DNA from: Dyadobacter sp. Leaf189
GTDB taxonomy: Bacteria; Bacteroidota; Bacteroidia; Cytophagales; Spirosomataceae
Assembly (NCBI RefSeq): GCF_001424405.1
Contig: NZ_LMPS01000001.1
Span: 1,981,999-2,045,998, forward strand
Length of the DNA stretch: 64,000 nucleotides
Direction of reading: 5' to 3'
Made by a program: the position numbers and the translations under genes. The notes under the pieces are model-generated. The model made no database searches. It saw nothing but the letters and a program-made list of their open reading frames with translations, and was not told where the DNA came from. Shown here in pieces: positions 1 to 8,404 of this stretch. Positions within the stretch are counted from its first letter, which is position 1. Each line of letters begins with the position of its first letter.

Positions 1-568
1 AGTAGTACTCACCCGAAGCGTCTTTGGTCCAAACGGCCTTTTGCACACCCGGAAACACCATTCCTTTATCGTAATCTTTCGGCAGCTTGTCCGACCAGAT
101 GTACCAGTCGCGGTAAGGCGAGTTCTTGCTCTGGCGGGCGGCTTTAAACCACGGGTGCTGCTCGGAAGTATGGTTTATAACCAGATCCATTATCACCCGG
201 ATACCCCGTTTCTGGGCCTGGAACATAAATTCAGCAAAATCGCCCGGCGTACCAAGCTTCTCGTCTACTGCATAGAAATCTGCCACGTCGTACCCGTCGT
301 CCTGGCCCGGTGAAGGCTGGAAAGGAGCCAGCCAGATCGCGTCAACGCCCAATGCGGTAAGGTAATCAAGCTTTTGGATCAGCCCGGTGAAATCGCCGCG
401 TCCGTCGCCGTCACTGTCTTTGAAAACACCGACTTCCAGGTTGTATATCACGCTGTTTTTATACCATAGCTGATCTTTGAGATCGACACTTGCCAGTTTT
501 TTTTGCGAGAAGCAGGCCCCGGAAAAGAGCAAAAATGTGAGTTGTAAAAACGCGTATCTCTTTTTCAT
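1..568 (-). CDS. GH13 alpha-amylase family glycosidase, N-terminal part (cut by window edge)
   Basis: Translating the minus strand from the ATG at 566-568 gives an uninterrupted 189-codon frame that leaves the window at base 1. A hydrophobic signal sequence (MKKRYAFLQLTFLLFSGAC) is followed by GH13 TIM-barrel landmarks: GDFTGLIQKLDYL, GVDAIWLAPF, and conserved region I as DLVINHTSEQHPWF. The run FKAARQSKNSPYRDWYIW is typical of the alpha-glucosidase/trehalose-synthase branch of GH13. It probably hydrolyses or rearranges alpha-1,4 or alpha-1,1 glucosides in the periplasm or at the outer membrane; the SGAC could be a lipobox. The catalytic Asp/Glu residues lie beyond the window, so the exact specificity cannot be assigned. 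Confidence 0.9.
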   Translation of the reverse strand, partial: MKKRYAFLQLTFLLFSGACFSQKKLASVDLKDQLWYKNSVIYNLEVGVFKDSDGDGRGDFTGLIQKLDYLTALGVDAIWLAPFQPSPGQDDGYDVADFYAVDEKLGTPGDFAEFMFQAQKRGIRVIMDLVINHTSEQHPWFKAARQSKNSPYRDWYIWSDKLPKDYDKGMVFPGVQKAVWTKDASGEYY

Positions 569-648
569 CAAGCTGATTTTTTGATTGCACCAAGCGGTCC
601 GTTGGATGTGTTTTTGGACTTCGAACGCGTAGGGGCATCAAAAGATAT

Positions 649-673
649 GCCGGGTACTTCCCGGCGCATTTTT
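649..673. terminator. Small hairpin between GH13 gene and efflux operon
   Basis: A perfect 6-bp stem (GCCGGG, loop TACTT, CCCGGC) lies at 649-665, with TTTTT at 669-673 on the plus strand. It sits downstream of the efflux adaptor gene that ends at 702. The T-run is on the wrong side for minus-strand transcription, so it is at best a weak terminator. The sequence gccgggtactt recurs at about 691. Confidence 0.25.
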
Positions 674-701
674 GTTGTGTGAATGCAACAGTGCCGGGTA
701 C

Positions 702-1892
702 TTAGTGCCCGTGTGTGTCTTCTTCCGAGTTTTTTAGTTTGGATAAAAGTGAATAAGCGCCTTTAATGACGATCTGCGCATCTTTCAGCTTCGCCGCTGC
801 CGGTGACTTGATCTGCGTGTAGCCATTTTCCGAAGTTCCCTTGCTGATTTCTTCCATTACAAAATGGGCTTCCTGCGCTTCTTTCCCGGTTTGCTGCGCT
901 TCATTTTGCTGTATAAAAACGAAAGATTTACCCTCAAAATCGACGATAGCTTCATTGGGTAAAGCACTTACCGGGTTCGCACCAGTTTCTATTATCGCGC
1001 TGACGAAATTTTGCGGCAAAAGGCCGGGATCATCTTTCGACAAATGGCAATGCACGCGCACCGTGCGGTCCTCATTGATCTTCTGGTTGATCAGATAAAC
1101 TTTCGCAAGATGCGATTTGCCGGGATTATTGCTAACCGTAAACCGCACCAGCTGCCCGATTTTCAATTTCGGAATGTCCTGTTCAAAGACCGATAGCTCC
1201 ACGTGCAAATGGTCGGTATCCACGATCTCAAACATCACGTCAGTCGGGTTCACATACTTGCCGAGATTCACATTAACCGTCGTCACCGAGCCGCTGATTG
1301 GCGCATAAATGGCCGCGCTGTTCACAATGGTCCCTTTTTCCAGAACATGCATATTAATACCAGCGGTTTTCAGCCTTTCTTTCAGTCCGGCCAGGCGCGC
1401 TTTCTGCGTTTTTACTTCTGCCGCAGCCAGCTGGAAGGTTTTTTGCGCATTTACATTCTCTTTGCTCAGCGCCGCCTGCCGGGTATAGTCCAGCTCCGCA
1501 TACTCCAGTTTTCCGGCTGTTTCAAGATAATCCTGCTGCATCTGAATAAAATCGGGGTTTTCAATCGTCGCGAGCAGCTGCCCTTTTTTCACATGCATAC
1601 CTTGCAACAATTCTGTCTTCCGCACAAATCCCCCAAGCGGGGCAGATATACTTACCAGGTTTTGAGGCGGAATGTCGATCAGTCCGTTCGCATTGATCAC
1701 CTCGCTCAGGTTGCGCGTGCCGAGTGTACCCAGCTCAATGCCGGCCGTCTGGTACTGAGCCTCGGTAAGCTCCACTACATTGCTTTCTTCTTCGTGGTGC
1801 TGTTCTTCCGTTTGGTGGGGCTGATCTTCTTCTTTTTTTGTGCAAAAAGTCAGCGTGCAAATCAGCATAATCAGAATGGCTATATTTTTCAA
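702..1892 (-). CDS. Heavy-metal RND efflux periplasmic adaptor (CusB/CzcB type), lipoprotein
   Basis: This is the membrane fusion protein linking the inner-membrane RND pump to the outer-membrane factor. A TTG at 1890-1892 gives a clean lipoprotein signal MKNIAILIMLICTLTFC with Cys17 as lipidation site; the frame stays open to another TTG at 1925, which would add 11 residues. The mature N terminus is rich in His and Glu (HQTEEQHHEEE) and the C terminus ends HGH, consistent with metal binding. The middle has the adaptor pattern: a barrel-sandwich half (VSISAPLGGFVRKTELLQGM, HVKKGQLLATIENPDF), a helical hairpin, then a beta-barrel segment (GKYVNPTDVMFEIVDTDHLH). It is the last gene of the operon, starting about 40 bp after the pump gene. 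The exact metal (Cu/Ag or Co/Zn/Cd) is not readable from the sequence. Confidence 0.9.
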   Translation of the reverse strand: MKNIAILIMLICTLTFCTKKEEDQPHQTEEQHHEEESNVVELTEAQYQTAGIELGTLGTRNLSEVINANGLIDIPPQNLVSISAPLGGFVRKTELLQGMHVKKGQLLATIENPDFIQMQQDYLETAGKLEYAELDYTRQAALSKENVNAQKTFQLAAAEVKTQKARLAGLKERLKTAGINMHVLEKGTIVNSAAIYAPISGSVTTVNVNLGKYVNPTDVMFEIVDTDHLHVELSVFEQDIPKLKIGQLVRFTVSNNPGKSHLAKVYLINQKINEDRTVRVHCHLSKDDPGLLPQNFVSAIIETGANPVSALPNEAIVDFEGKSFVFIQQNEAQQTGKEAQEAHFVMEEISKGTSENGYTQIKSPAAAKLKDAQIVIKGAYSLLSKLKNSEEDTHGH

Positions 1893-1933
1893 TGTTATAT
1901 TTTTTGGATTAAAAACCGGGATCAAATAAAAGC

Positions 1934-4900
1934 TCAGGGTTTGTCGAGCAGGAACTCAATCTGTATCGCCGACTGGTTCAGCGAGTCGACCAGGTCGAGG
2001 TAAGTTTCCCTGATCCGGAATGCGCGTGCAATCGCCTGCGAAAATTCTACATACCCGATCTCACCTGCTTCGTAAGCTTTTGCTGCATTGCCCCTGATCA
2101 CCTCCGCGAGAGGTAGTGACGTTTGTTCATACAGGCTGAGGTTGTCAGCATCGGTCCGGTAAGTGAGTACGGCCTGCTGCAGATTGGCTTCCAGCTGCAT
2201 GCTCGCAAAGCCCAGCCGGGTGGCCGCAATTTGCTGGTTAATCTCGCCAGCCCTGATCCGCGACTTTGCCGCCCCATTGAAAATAGGGATTCCGATACCT
2301 GCCTGAAACCCCTGGAATCGTTTTCCGGCACCGTAATAGATTTCTGTTCCATTTACATTCTGGTTCCCGATGAGCGACTGGTTAAAGTACCCGATGCTGA
2401 AATCAGGCAGTAGCGCAGTTCTTTGCAAGGCCACAGACTGACGCTCCACTGCCACTTCCTGTTCGAGCAAACGCAGCAGCGGGTTTGTGCTCACAAGTTG
2501 TGCGTCAGCTGCAATGGAAGTAAAAGCCGGTCGGCCTACTGAATCTTCTGCAGCTTCTACGGGGGCGGGACTGTTTACGATTAATTGAAGCTGCTTTTGC
2601 AGGTTAACCAGCCTGGTTTTATTCTGGGCCAGCCTCGCCTGGATTTCAGCCACTTCACTTTTTGCCACGGCCTCTTCAAGCTGATTTGTCTCACCTGATT
2701 TGAAACGGAGTGTGGCAGCCGCTGCAAAACGGCTCGCCCGTTCATATTCATTCAGGAGCAGCTGCTGCCTGCTCTTCGCCGAGCGTTGCAGGTAGTAAAT
2801 TTGCTTTACACTTTTGACCAGCTCAGCCCTGGTCACTTCCACGCTGGCGCGGGCTGCATTCACCTGTTCCGCAAACAATGCCTTTCGTCTTTTGCTTACG
2901 GCCGGATTGGGTAAGCTCTGAGATAAGGTAAAATGATTATCAAACTTCCTGCTGTTGTACTGCCCGCCCATCCAGGATAGCTCCGTCTTCGGAATTTCGG
3001 TCGCGGTACCCGACAATTCTTCCTGGTATCCCACCTGAAACTGCCCGGATTTGATCTCCGGATTCCTGGAAACTGCTTCTTCGATCGCCTGCGGCAGGGT
3101 CAGCTTTCTGGTGCCCGTATTGTCCTGCGCATTGGTATTGCTGGCTGCAAACACAGGTAACAGCAGAATAATGAGCGGTTTAACAGTAAGCTTATTGCCA
3201 AACCGCGATTCAATGATCAGGTAAAGGACCGGCAGCACAAGTAAGGTCAGCAATGTAGCCGAAACGAGCCCGCCGATCACCACTGTGGCAAGCGGACGCT
3301 GTACTTCGGCACCTGCGCTGTTTGACAATGCCATCGGAAGAAACCCGAGAGAAGCGACCAGCGCGGTCAGCAGCACCGGCCGCAGACGTGTTTCGGTACC
3401 CTGGAAAATGACGGCTTTCAGATCAGAAAGTCCCTGTTTGCGGAGGTAGTTGAACTCCGCGATGAGTACAATCCCATTCAAAACAGCCACACCAAAAAGG
3501 GCGATAAACCCTATCCCGGCAGAAATGCTGAAAGGCATACCACGCGCCCAGAGCGCAACTACGCCGCCGATCGCCGACAGCGGAATGGCCGAGAGTATCA
3601 GCACACTTTGCCGCACAGACCTGAAACTGAAATACAGCAGCACGAAAATGAGCAGCAGCGCCACAGGTACCGCAATGCCCAGCCTGCGGTTGGCCTCTTT
3701 CAGGTTTTGAAACTGTCCGCCATAAGTTGTATAGTAGCCGGCAGGCAGTTTTATTTCCCGGTCAATTTTGGATTGCAATTCGCTGACAACACCCTCCACA
3801 TCCCGGCCCCTTACGTTGAATGCCACGATAATGCGTCGCCTGGTATCCTCGCGCTGGATCTGGTTAGCGCCGGTTACCATTTCAACGGCAGCCACCTGGC
3901 TGAGCGGAATTTGTTCTCCGTGTGGTGTGGTGATAAAAAGGGCTTTTACATCGTCGAGCGTCTGGCGGTTCTTGCTGGCAAGCCGCACTACCAGGTCAAA
4001 GCGTTTTTCACCTTCATAAACCAGTCCGGCGCTGCTTCCTGCAAATGCGGTGCTGATCGTGCGGTTGGCGTCTTCAACATTCACTCCGAACTGCGCCATT
4101 TTATCCCTGTCAAAGTTCACCACGATCTGCGGCAACCCGCTTACTTCCTCCACATACAAATCCTCGGCACCTTCCACACCGGCCGCCAGCTTGCCGATTT
4201 TCCTTGCTTCCCGCGCGAGTACCGCCAGGTCTTCTCCAAAAATCTTGACAGCTACATCCTGTTTCACCCCGGATATAAGTTCATTGAAACGCATCTGGAT
4301 CGGCTGCTGAAACCCGAATGTGACGCCCGGGATTGTCTCCGTGAGGAGTTCCTGCATTTTGCCCGCGAGCTCCTCCCGACCGGCCGCTTTTGTCCATTCC
4401 GATTTTTCTTTCAAAATCACCATCACGTCGCCAGCTTCCACGGGCATAGGATCTGTGGGTATCTCCGAAGAGCCTATTTTGCCGACCACTTCCACCACTT
4501 CATCGGGAAAATGCTTTTTAAGCAATCCCGCTGCCTTTTGACTCGCATCCACGGTCTCTGACAGTGAGCTGCCGGTCAGCACACGCATTTCAATGGCAAA
4601 ATCACCTTCGTCAAGCTGCGGGATAAACTCGCCGCCCATTTTCAGAAAAAGCCAGAGCGCAACACCAAACAGCAGCACGGAGCCTGCTATAATACCCAGC
4701 CTGTTTTTCAATGCGAATGCGAGCGCAGGCAGGTACCTGCGGTGAAAAAATGCCGTGATCCGGTCGGAAATGTTAAGGGAATGCCGGTTTTCCTTACTTA
4801 GAAAAAGGGCTGAAATCATGGGTACATAGGTGAGTGATAAAATGAATGCGCCCAGAATGGCGAAGCTGACAGTCTGCGCCATTGGCTTGAACATCTTGCC

Positions 4901-6310
4901 TTCAATGCCGGCCAGTGCGAGGATCGGCAGGTAAACGATGAGGATAATAATTTCTCCGAATGCGGCCGAATTGCGGATCTTGGAGGCTGATGCATATACT
5001 TCCGCGTCCATTTCGTCCTGCGTAAGTCTGCCGGTCAGTTTTCTGGCCGCCATGTGGTGGAGGGTCGCTTCCACGATGATCACAGCGCCGTCGACGATCA
5101 ACCCGAAATCAATTGCCCCGAGGCTCATCAGGTTGCCCGATACACCGAAGATGTTCATCATCGTCACGGCAAAAAGCATTGAAAGCGGGATTACCGAAGC
5201 TACTATCAGCCCGGCCCGCAGGTTTCCCAGCAACAGGATCAGGACAAAAATGACGATCAATGCGCCCTCGATCAGGTTACGCGAAACCGTACTGATTGCC
5301 TTGTTCACCAGCTTGGTGCGGTCCAGAAAAGGCTCTATTACGACTCCTTCGGGCAGCGATTTGCTGATTTGCGCAATCCTCTCCTTTACATTCCCGATCA
5401 CTTTGGATGCATTCGCGCCTTTGAGCATCAGTACCAGTCCGCCCACTACTTCGCCCTCGTCATTACGCGTCATTGCACCATAGCGCACTGCCGCGCCGAA
5501 CTGTACCTTCGCGATGTCCCTCATGCGGAGCGGAAGTCCGTTTTCAAGTTCTTTCACCCGGATCCTTTCAATGTCAGCCAGACTGCCGATGAGCCCTTCG
5601 CTGCGGATAAAGTAGGCATTTGGTTTTTTATCAATGTAAGCCCCGCCGGTATTCTGGTTATTCTTTTCCAAGGCGGTAAAAACGTCGACCATGGTCACCT
5701 GCGCACTTCTCAGTTTAACCGGATCAATGGCGATTTCATATTGTTTCAAAAAACCGCCGAAGCTGCTCACTTCGGCTACGCCCTCGGTACCGAGCAGCTG
5801 CCTGCGCACCAGCCAGTCCTGAATGCTGCGCAGTTCCATGGGCGGGTACTGTTTTTCAAATCCCGGCCTGGTATGCAGCACATACTGGTATATCTCGCCG
5901 AGTCCGGTCGTGACAGGCGCGAGTTCGGGCGTGCCGGTACCGGGCGGTATTTGTTCTGCGGCACTTTGCAGCCGCTCCGAAACCTGCTGCCGGGCCCAGT
6001 AAACGTCAACCTGGTCTTTGAACACGATCGTAACCACCGACAGTCCGAACCGGGATATCGACCTGATTTCTTCGGTATTCGGAATGGTGGCCATGGCCGT
6101 TTCCACCGGGAAAGTAACAAGCCGCTCTACTTCCTGGGCGGCCAGCGACGGACTTGTGGTAATGATCTGAACCTGGTTATTGGTAATGTCAGGTACGGCG
6201 TCAATGGGGAGTTGGGTAAGTGAATAAATGCCTCCCGCAACCAGGGCAAGCATAAATATCCCGATCACAAGCTTGTTGTGAATGGAGAAATGGATGATTT
6301 TATCCAGCAT
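1934..6310 (-). CDS. Heavy-metal RND pump fused to TolC-like outer-membrane factor (CusA/CzcA-CusC type)
   Basis: A 1458-residue fusion. Residues about 1-1035 are a complete heavy-metal RND transporter: N-terminal TM helix, porter loops, and TM4 with GAIDFGLIVDGAVIIVE, whose two Asp and one Glu match the proton-relay residues of CzcA. Other family markers are TDPMPVEAGD, QMRFNELISGVKQDV and GVAVLNGIVLIAEFN. Residues about 1062-1458 are an outer-membrane efflux (TolC-like) domain with long helices. At the junction, about residue 1045-1062, is a hydrophobic stretch ending SNTNAQ that looks like an intact signal peptide with a signal-peptidase site, so the product may be cut into pump and outer-membrane factor (inference). 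Such fusions are known in Bacteroidota. Substrate is probably a divalent or monovalent heavy-metal cation. Confidence 0.93.
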   Translation of the reverse strand: MLDKIIHFSIHNKLVIGIFMLALVAGGIYSLTQLPIDAVPDITNNQVQIITTSPSLAAQEVERLVTFPVETAMATIPNTEEIRSISRFGLSVVTIVFKDQVDVYWARQQVSERLQSAAEQIPPGTGTPELAPVTTGLGEIYQYVLHTRPGFEKQYPPMELRSIQDWLVRRQLLGTEGVAEVSSFGGFLKQYEIAIDPVKLRSAQVTMVDVFTALEKNNQNTGGAYIDKKPNAYFIRSEGLIGSLADIERIRVKELENGLPLRMRDIAKVQFGAAVRYGAMTRNDEGEVVGGLVLMLKGANASKVIGNVKERIAQISKSLPEGVVIEPFLDRTKLVNKAISTVSRNLIEGALIVIFVLILLLGNLRAGLIVASVIPLSMLFAVTMMNIFGVSGNLMSLGAIDFGLIVDGAVIIVEATLHHMAARKLTGRLTQDEMDAEVYASASKIRNSAAFGEIIILIVYLPILALAGIEGKMFKPMAQTVSFAILGAFILSLTYVPMISALFLSKENRHSLNISDRITAFFHRRYLPALAFALKNRLGIIAGSVLLFGVALWLFLKMGGEFIPQLDEGDFAIEMRVLTGSSLSETVDASQKAAGLLKKHFPDEVVEVVGKIGSSEIPTDPMPVEAGDVMVILKEKSEWTKAAGREELAGKMQELLTETIPGVTFGFQQPIQMRFNELISGVKQDVAVKIFGEDLAVLAREARKIGKLAAGVEGAEDLYVEEVSGLPQIVVNFDRDKMAQFGVNVEDANRTISTAFAGSSAGLVYEGEKRFDLVVRLASKNRQTLDDVKALFITTPHGEQIPLSQVAAVEMVTGANQIQREDTRRRIIVAFNVRGRDVEGVVSELQSKIDREIKLPAGYYTTYGGQFQNLKEANRRLGIAVPVALLLIFVLLYFSFRSVRQSVLILSAIPLSAIGGVVALWARGMPFSISAGIGFIALFGVAVLNGIVLIAEFNYLRKQGLSDLKAVIFQGTETRLRPVLLTALVASLGFLPMALSNSAGAEVQRPLATVVIGGLVSATLLTLLVLPVLYLIIESRFGNKLTVKPLIILLLPVFAASNTNAQDNTGTRKLTLPQAIEEAVSRNPEIKSGQFQVGYQEELSGTATEIPKTELSWMGGQYNSRKFDNHFTLSQSLPNPAVSKRRKALFAEQVNAARASVEVTRAELVKSVKQIYYLQRSAKSRQQLLLNEYERASRFAAAATLRFKSGETNQLEEAVAKSEVAEIQARLAQNKTRLVNLQKQLQLIVNSPAPVEAAEDSVGRPAFTSIAADAQLVSTNPLLRLLEQEVAVERQSVALQRTALLPDFSIGYFNQSLIGNQNVNGTEIYYGAGKRFQGFQAGIGIPIFNGAAKSRIRAGEINQQIAATRLGFASMQLEANLQQAVLTYRTDADNLSLYEQTSLPLAEVIRGNAAKAYEAGEIGYVEFSQAIARAFRIRETYLDLVDSLNQSAIQIEFLLDKP

Positions 6311-6391
6311 TTTAAATGGGATTGCGTGTACGGATGCGCTTCTGCCGTCGCGAAAGCTCCGGCATTTGCAAAAAACAACAAACGGTGTACA

Positions 6392-6712
6392 CTAAGCCCT
6401 GGGCGGCTGCCAGATGCTGTTCAGGTTTTCACTGTGGCCGGGCGTGGTATAAGTATCAAACCGGTCCTGGAAAATGAGGGAAGAAGATGCTTCGGGTAAG
6501 GCTGCGGGCACTTGCTGTAAAGTGATTCCCGCACAGCACGCACAAATGCAAAAGGGTGAGCAAAGGTCCACCGCTGCGTGCGCATCGGCAGGCTGATCGG
6601 CGCGGATACTTGCTGCGTATACCTCACTGACCGGTTCCAGTGCTTCATCCTGGCAGGGTATGCAGGAAAGCAGGATCGTGTACAGCGATAATATGTAGTA
6701 AAGCAGCTTCAT
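6392..6712 (-). CDS. DUF6660-type small Cys-rich exported protein of the metal-efflux operon
   Basis: A 106-residue protein. The frame is open upstream to 6817, but the ATG at 6710-6712 is chosen because it gives the typical start MKLLYYILSLYTILLSCIPC, a short signal sequence with possible lipobox. The mature part has a dense Cys cluster, CSPFCICACC, followed by AGITLQQ and a C terminus with no further domain. I recognise this pattern as the DUF6660 family, found next to heavy-metal efflux genes in Bacteroidota. The cluster suggests binding of a thiophilic metal such as Cu(I), Ag(I) or Hg(II), perhaps as a periplasmic metal chaperone; this is inference. It is the first gene of the operon, 81 bp upstream of the pump gene. 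Confidence 0.75.
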   Translation of the reverse strand: MKLLYYILSLYTILLSCIPCQDEALEPVSEVYAASIRADQPADAHAAVDLCSPFCICACCAGITLQQVPAALPEASSSLIFQDRFDTYTTPGHSENLNSIWQPPRA

Positions 6713-6719
6713 GTGGCGG

Positions 6720-6727
6720 CAAATATA
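6720..6727 (-). promoter_or_regulatory. Candidate -7 box for the metal-efflux operon
   Basis: Minus-strand TATATTTG matches the Bacteroidota -7 consensus TAnnTTTG. A TTG lies 18 bp upstream as a possible -33 element. The box ends only 7 nt before the ATG at 6712, which would make the transcript nearly leaderless. Confidence 0.4.
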
Positions 6728-6847
6728 AGGTGATAAGATGTGCAACAGGGAGTCAGGTTGGGTTTGTTTTTGATGATTTTCAAAGACCCGCAGAATAGGA
6801 TCACAATTGCTTAACACTGGCTTAACTGCCAGGTATTGTTGGCGGGA

Positions 6848-6855
6848 TAGCTTTG
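6848..6855 (+). promoter_or_regulatory. Candidate -7 box for the PhoX-like gene
   Basis: TAGCTTTG fits TAnnTTTG and ends 15 nt before the ATG at 6871. No clear -33 TTTG is seen at the usual spacing, so the assignment is tentative. Confidence 0.35.
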
Positions 6856-6870
6856 TGAAAACAACTCACC

Positions 6871-8340
6871 ATGACCAGACATCTTACTTTCTCCAAGGCT
6901 GCAGGCGCAGCTTCCATCATTCTGGCGTCCATGACGTTTTCAGGATGCGCATTGCAGGACCATACCAACCAGCCCGTCGATCCCGACAAGCTTGTAAACC
7001 GCTCGGTAAACCCCGCATTGATCCAGTCGCTGCCCGGATTTGAAGACCTGAAAATCACGACACTGATCAGTTCAGACGACCAGCTTCCCGAATCACCGGA
7101 TTTTATTTACGGCGCACAGCCGGACGGAGGTGCATTCATGAAAAACCCGAATGGCGAAGGATTTGTGATGATCAACAACCACGAGATCCTGTTTTCTGTA
7201 TCGCGCGTTTACCTGGATAAAGAACTGAAACCGGTAAAAGGCGAGTATATCGTAGATGCGGAAGGTGGACAATGGAGACTTTGCTCTGCTACCATGGCAA
7301 CGCCAGAAGAGCACGGTTTCGGGCCGTTATTCCTGACTGCCGGAGAATCCAACTCCGAATCGATGACACACGCGATCGATCCTTTCGCTCCGGCTGACAA
7401 GAAAAACAAGACGCGTACTGTGGCTGCATTCGGTAAATGGAATGCAGAAAACGCGGTACCACTTCCGAAAGATGCATTTCCCGGAAAAACGGTGATCATC
7501 ATCGGTGAAGATGATACAAACGGGCAGCTGGTAGCTTATGTATCCGATGTAGTAGGTGATTTGAACAATGGTAAACTATATGCACTGCGCCGTACCAACC
7601 AGGAAAGCGTGGAGACGGATATGGTAAAGGGACAGAGCTACGATGTAGAATTCGTGCCTTTTGACAATGTAAAAACGAGCACAGGTACAGAATTGCAGGC
7701 GCAAACCGTGGACAAGAAAATGATCCAGTTTGCCCGGGTTGAGGATATCGACTACGTAAAAGGCGGCAATGGCGCCGGACGCGAGATCTACTTCACCGCT
7801 ACAGGTGTGAGCCAGCCGGATAAAGTAACGCCGGTAGCAGGCAAGAACATGTGGGGCCGGGTGTACCACCTTGAATTTGAAAAAACCAACCCGCTGAAAG
7901 GAAAGCTGAACATCATTATGGACGGTGCCGATAAACCTGGCAGCTTCATCGTGAACCCTGACAATATCTGCGTCACAAAAAACTACGTGTATGTACAGGA
8001 AGACGGTGATTCATTCTACCGCGACAATGACCACGATGGTACGATCTGGCAGTATAACATTGCGACCAAGGAGAGCAAGGCAATGCTCCGCATGAACCAC
8101 CGCCGCAACGATCCGACATTCAATGCGAAATACAACTCCGTGGGTAACAACAGTCTGAGTACCTGGGAATACGGCGCGATGATCGATATTTCAGAAGTAA
8201 CAGGTATTCCTGAAACTTTCATGATCAACCTGCACCCGCACACGTGGCAGGATGAAAAATACAAAGGCGCTGACGGAAGCGGCATTTCTACCAACAAAGA
8301 AGGCGGACAAACCGTGATCGTAAGGGGTATCAGAAAATAA
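6871..8340 (+). CDS. PhoX-like (DUF839) lipoprotein, putative phosphatase
   Basis: A 489-residue exported lipoprotein; the signal ends in MTFSGC with Cys26 as lipid anchor. The body resembles PhoX/DUF839 beta-propeller proteins: an early MINNHEILFSVSR stretch, GEDDTNGQLVAYVSDVVGD, the segment GRVYHLEFE, and SFIVNPDNICVTKNYVYVQE. In PhoX these regions carry the acidic residues that hold the Ca/Fe cofactor. A periplasmic or surface phosphomonoesterase or diesterase role is therefore plausible but not proven. It is a single-gene unit: a candidate promoter lies just upstream, a terminator at 8363-8390 follows, and the divergent neighbour is the metal-efflux operon 158 bp away. Confidence 0.75.
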   Translation: MTRHLTFSKAAGAASIILASMTFSGCALQDHTNQPVDPDKLVNRSVNPALIQSLPGFEDLKITTLISSDDQLPESPDFIYGAQPDGGAFMKNPNGEGFVMINNHEILFSVSRVYLDKELKPVKGEYIVDAEGGQWRLCSATMATPEEHGFGPLFLTAGESNSESMTHAIDPFAPADKKNKTRTVAAFGKWNAENAVPLPKDAFPGKTVIIIGEDDTNGQLVAYVSDVVGDLNNGKLYALRRTNQESVETDMVKGQSYDVEFVPFDNVKTSTGTELQAQTVDKKMIQFARVEDIDYVKGGNGAGREIYFTATGVSQPDKVTPVAGKNMWGRVYHLEFEKTNPLKGKLNIIMDGADKPGSFIVNPDNICVTKNYVYVQEDGDSFYRDNDHDGTIWQYNIATKESKAMLRMNHRRNDPTFNAKYNSVGNNSLSTWEYGAMIDISEVTGIPETFMINLHPHTWQDEKYKGADGSGISTNKEGGQTVIVRGIRK

Positions 8341-8362
8341 TTGATCACAACATCATGCATCG

Positions 8363-8390
8363 GGAAGGTTCCGCTACGGAGCCTTCCTTT
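8363..8390 (+). terminator. Intrinsic terminator after the PhoX-like gene
   Basis: An 11-bp stem with a single G-U pair (GGAAGGTTCCG, loop CTA, CGGAGCCTTCC) is followed by TTTGT. It lies 23 bp after the stop codon and 15 bp before the next start. Confidence 0.75.
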
Positions 8391-8404
8391 GTACTTATAT
8401 ATGT

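Noticed and set aside
1203..2003. 266-codon plus-strand open frame
   Set aside because: Lies antisense to the efflux adaptor and the end of the pump fusion; composition is that of a shadow frame, with no domain.
3608..4561. 317-codon plus-strand open frame
   Set aside because: Antisense to conserved RND pump sequence; no recognisable protein features.
5369..6223. 284-codon plus-strand open frame
   Set aside because: Antisense to the N-terminal part of the pump; shadow frame.
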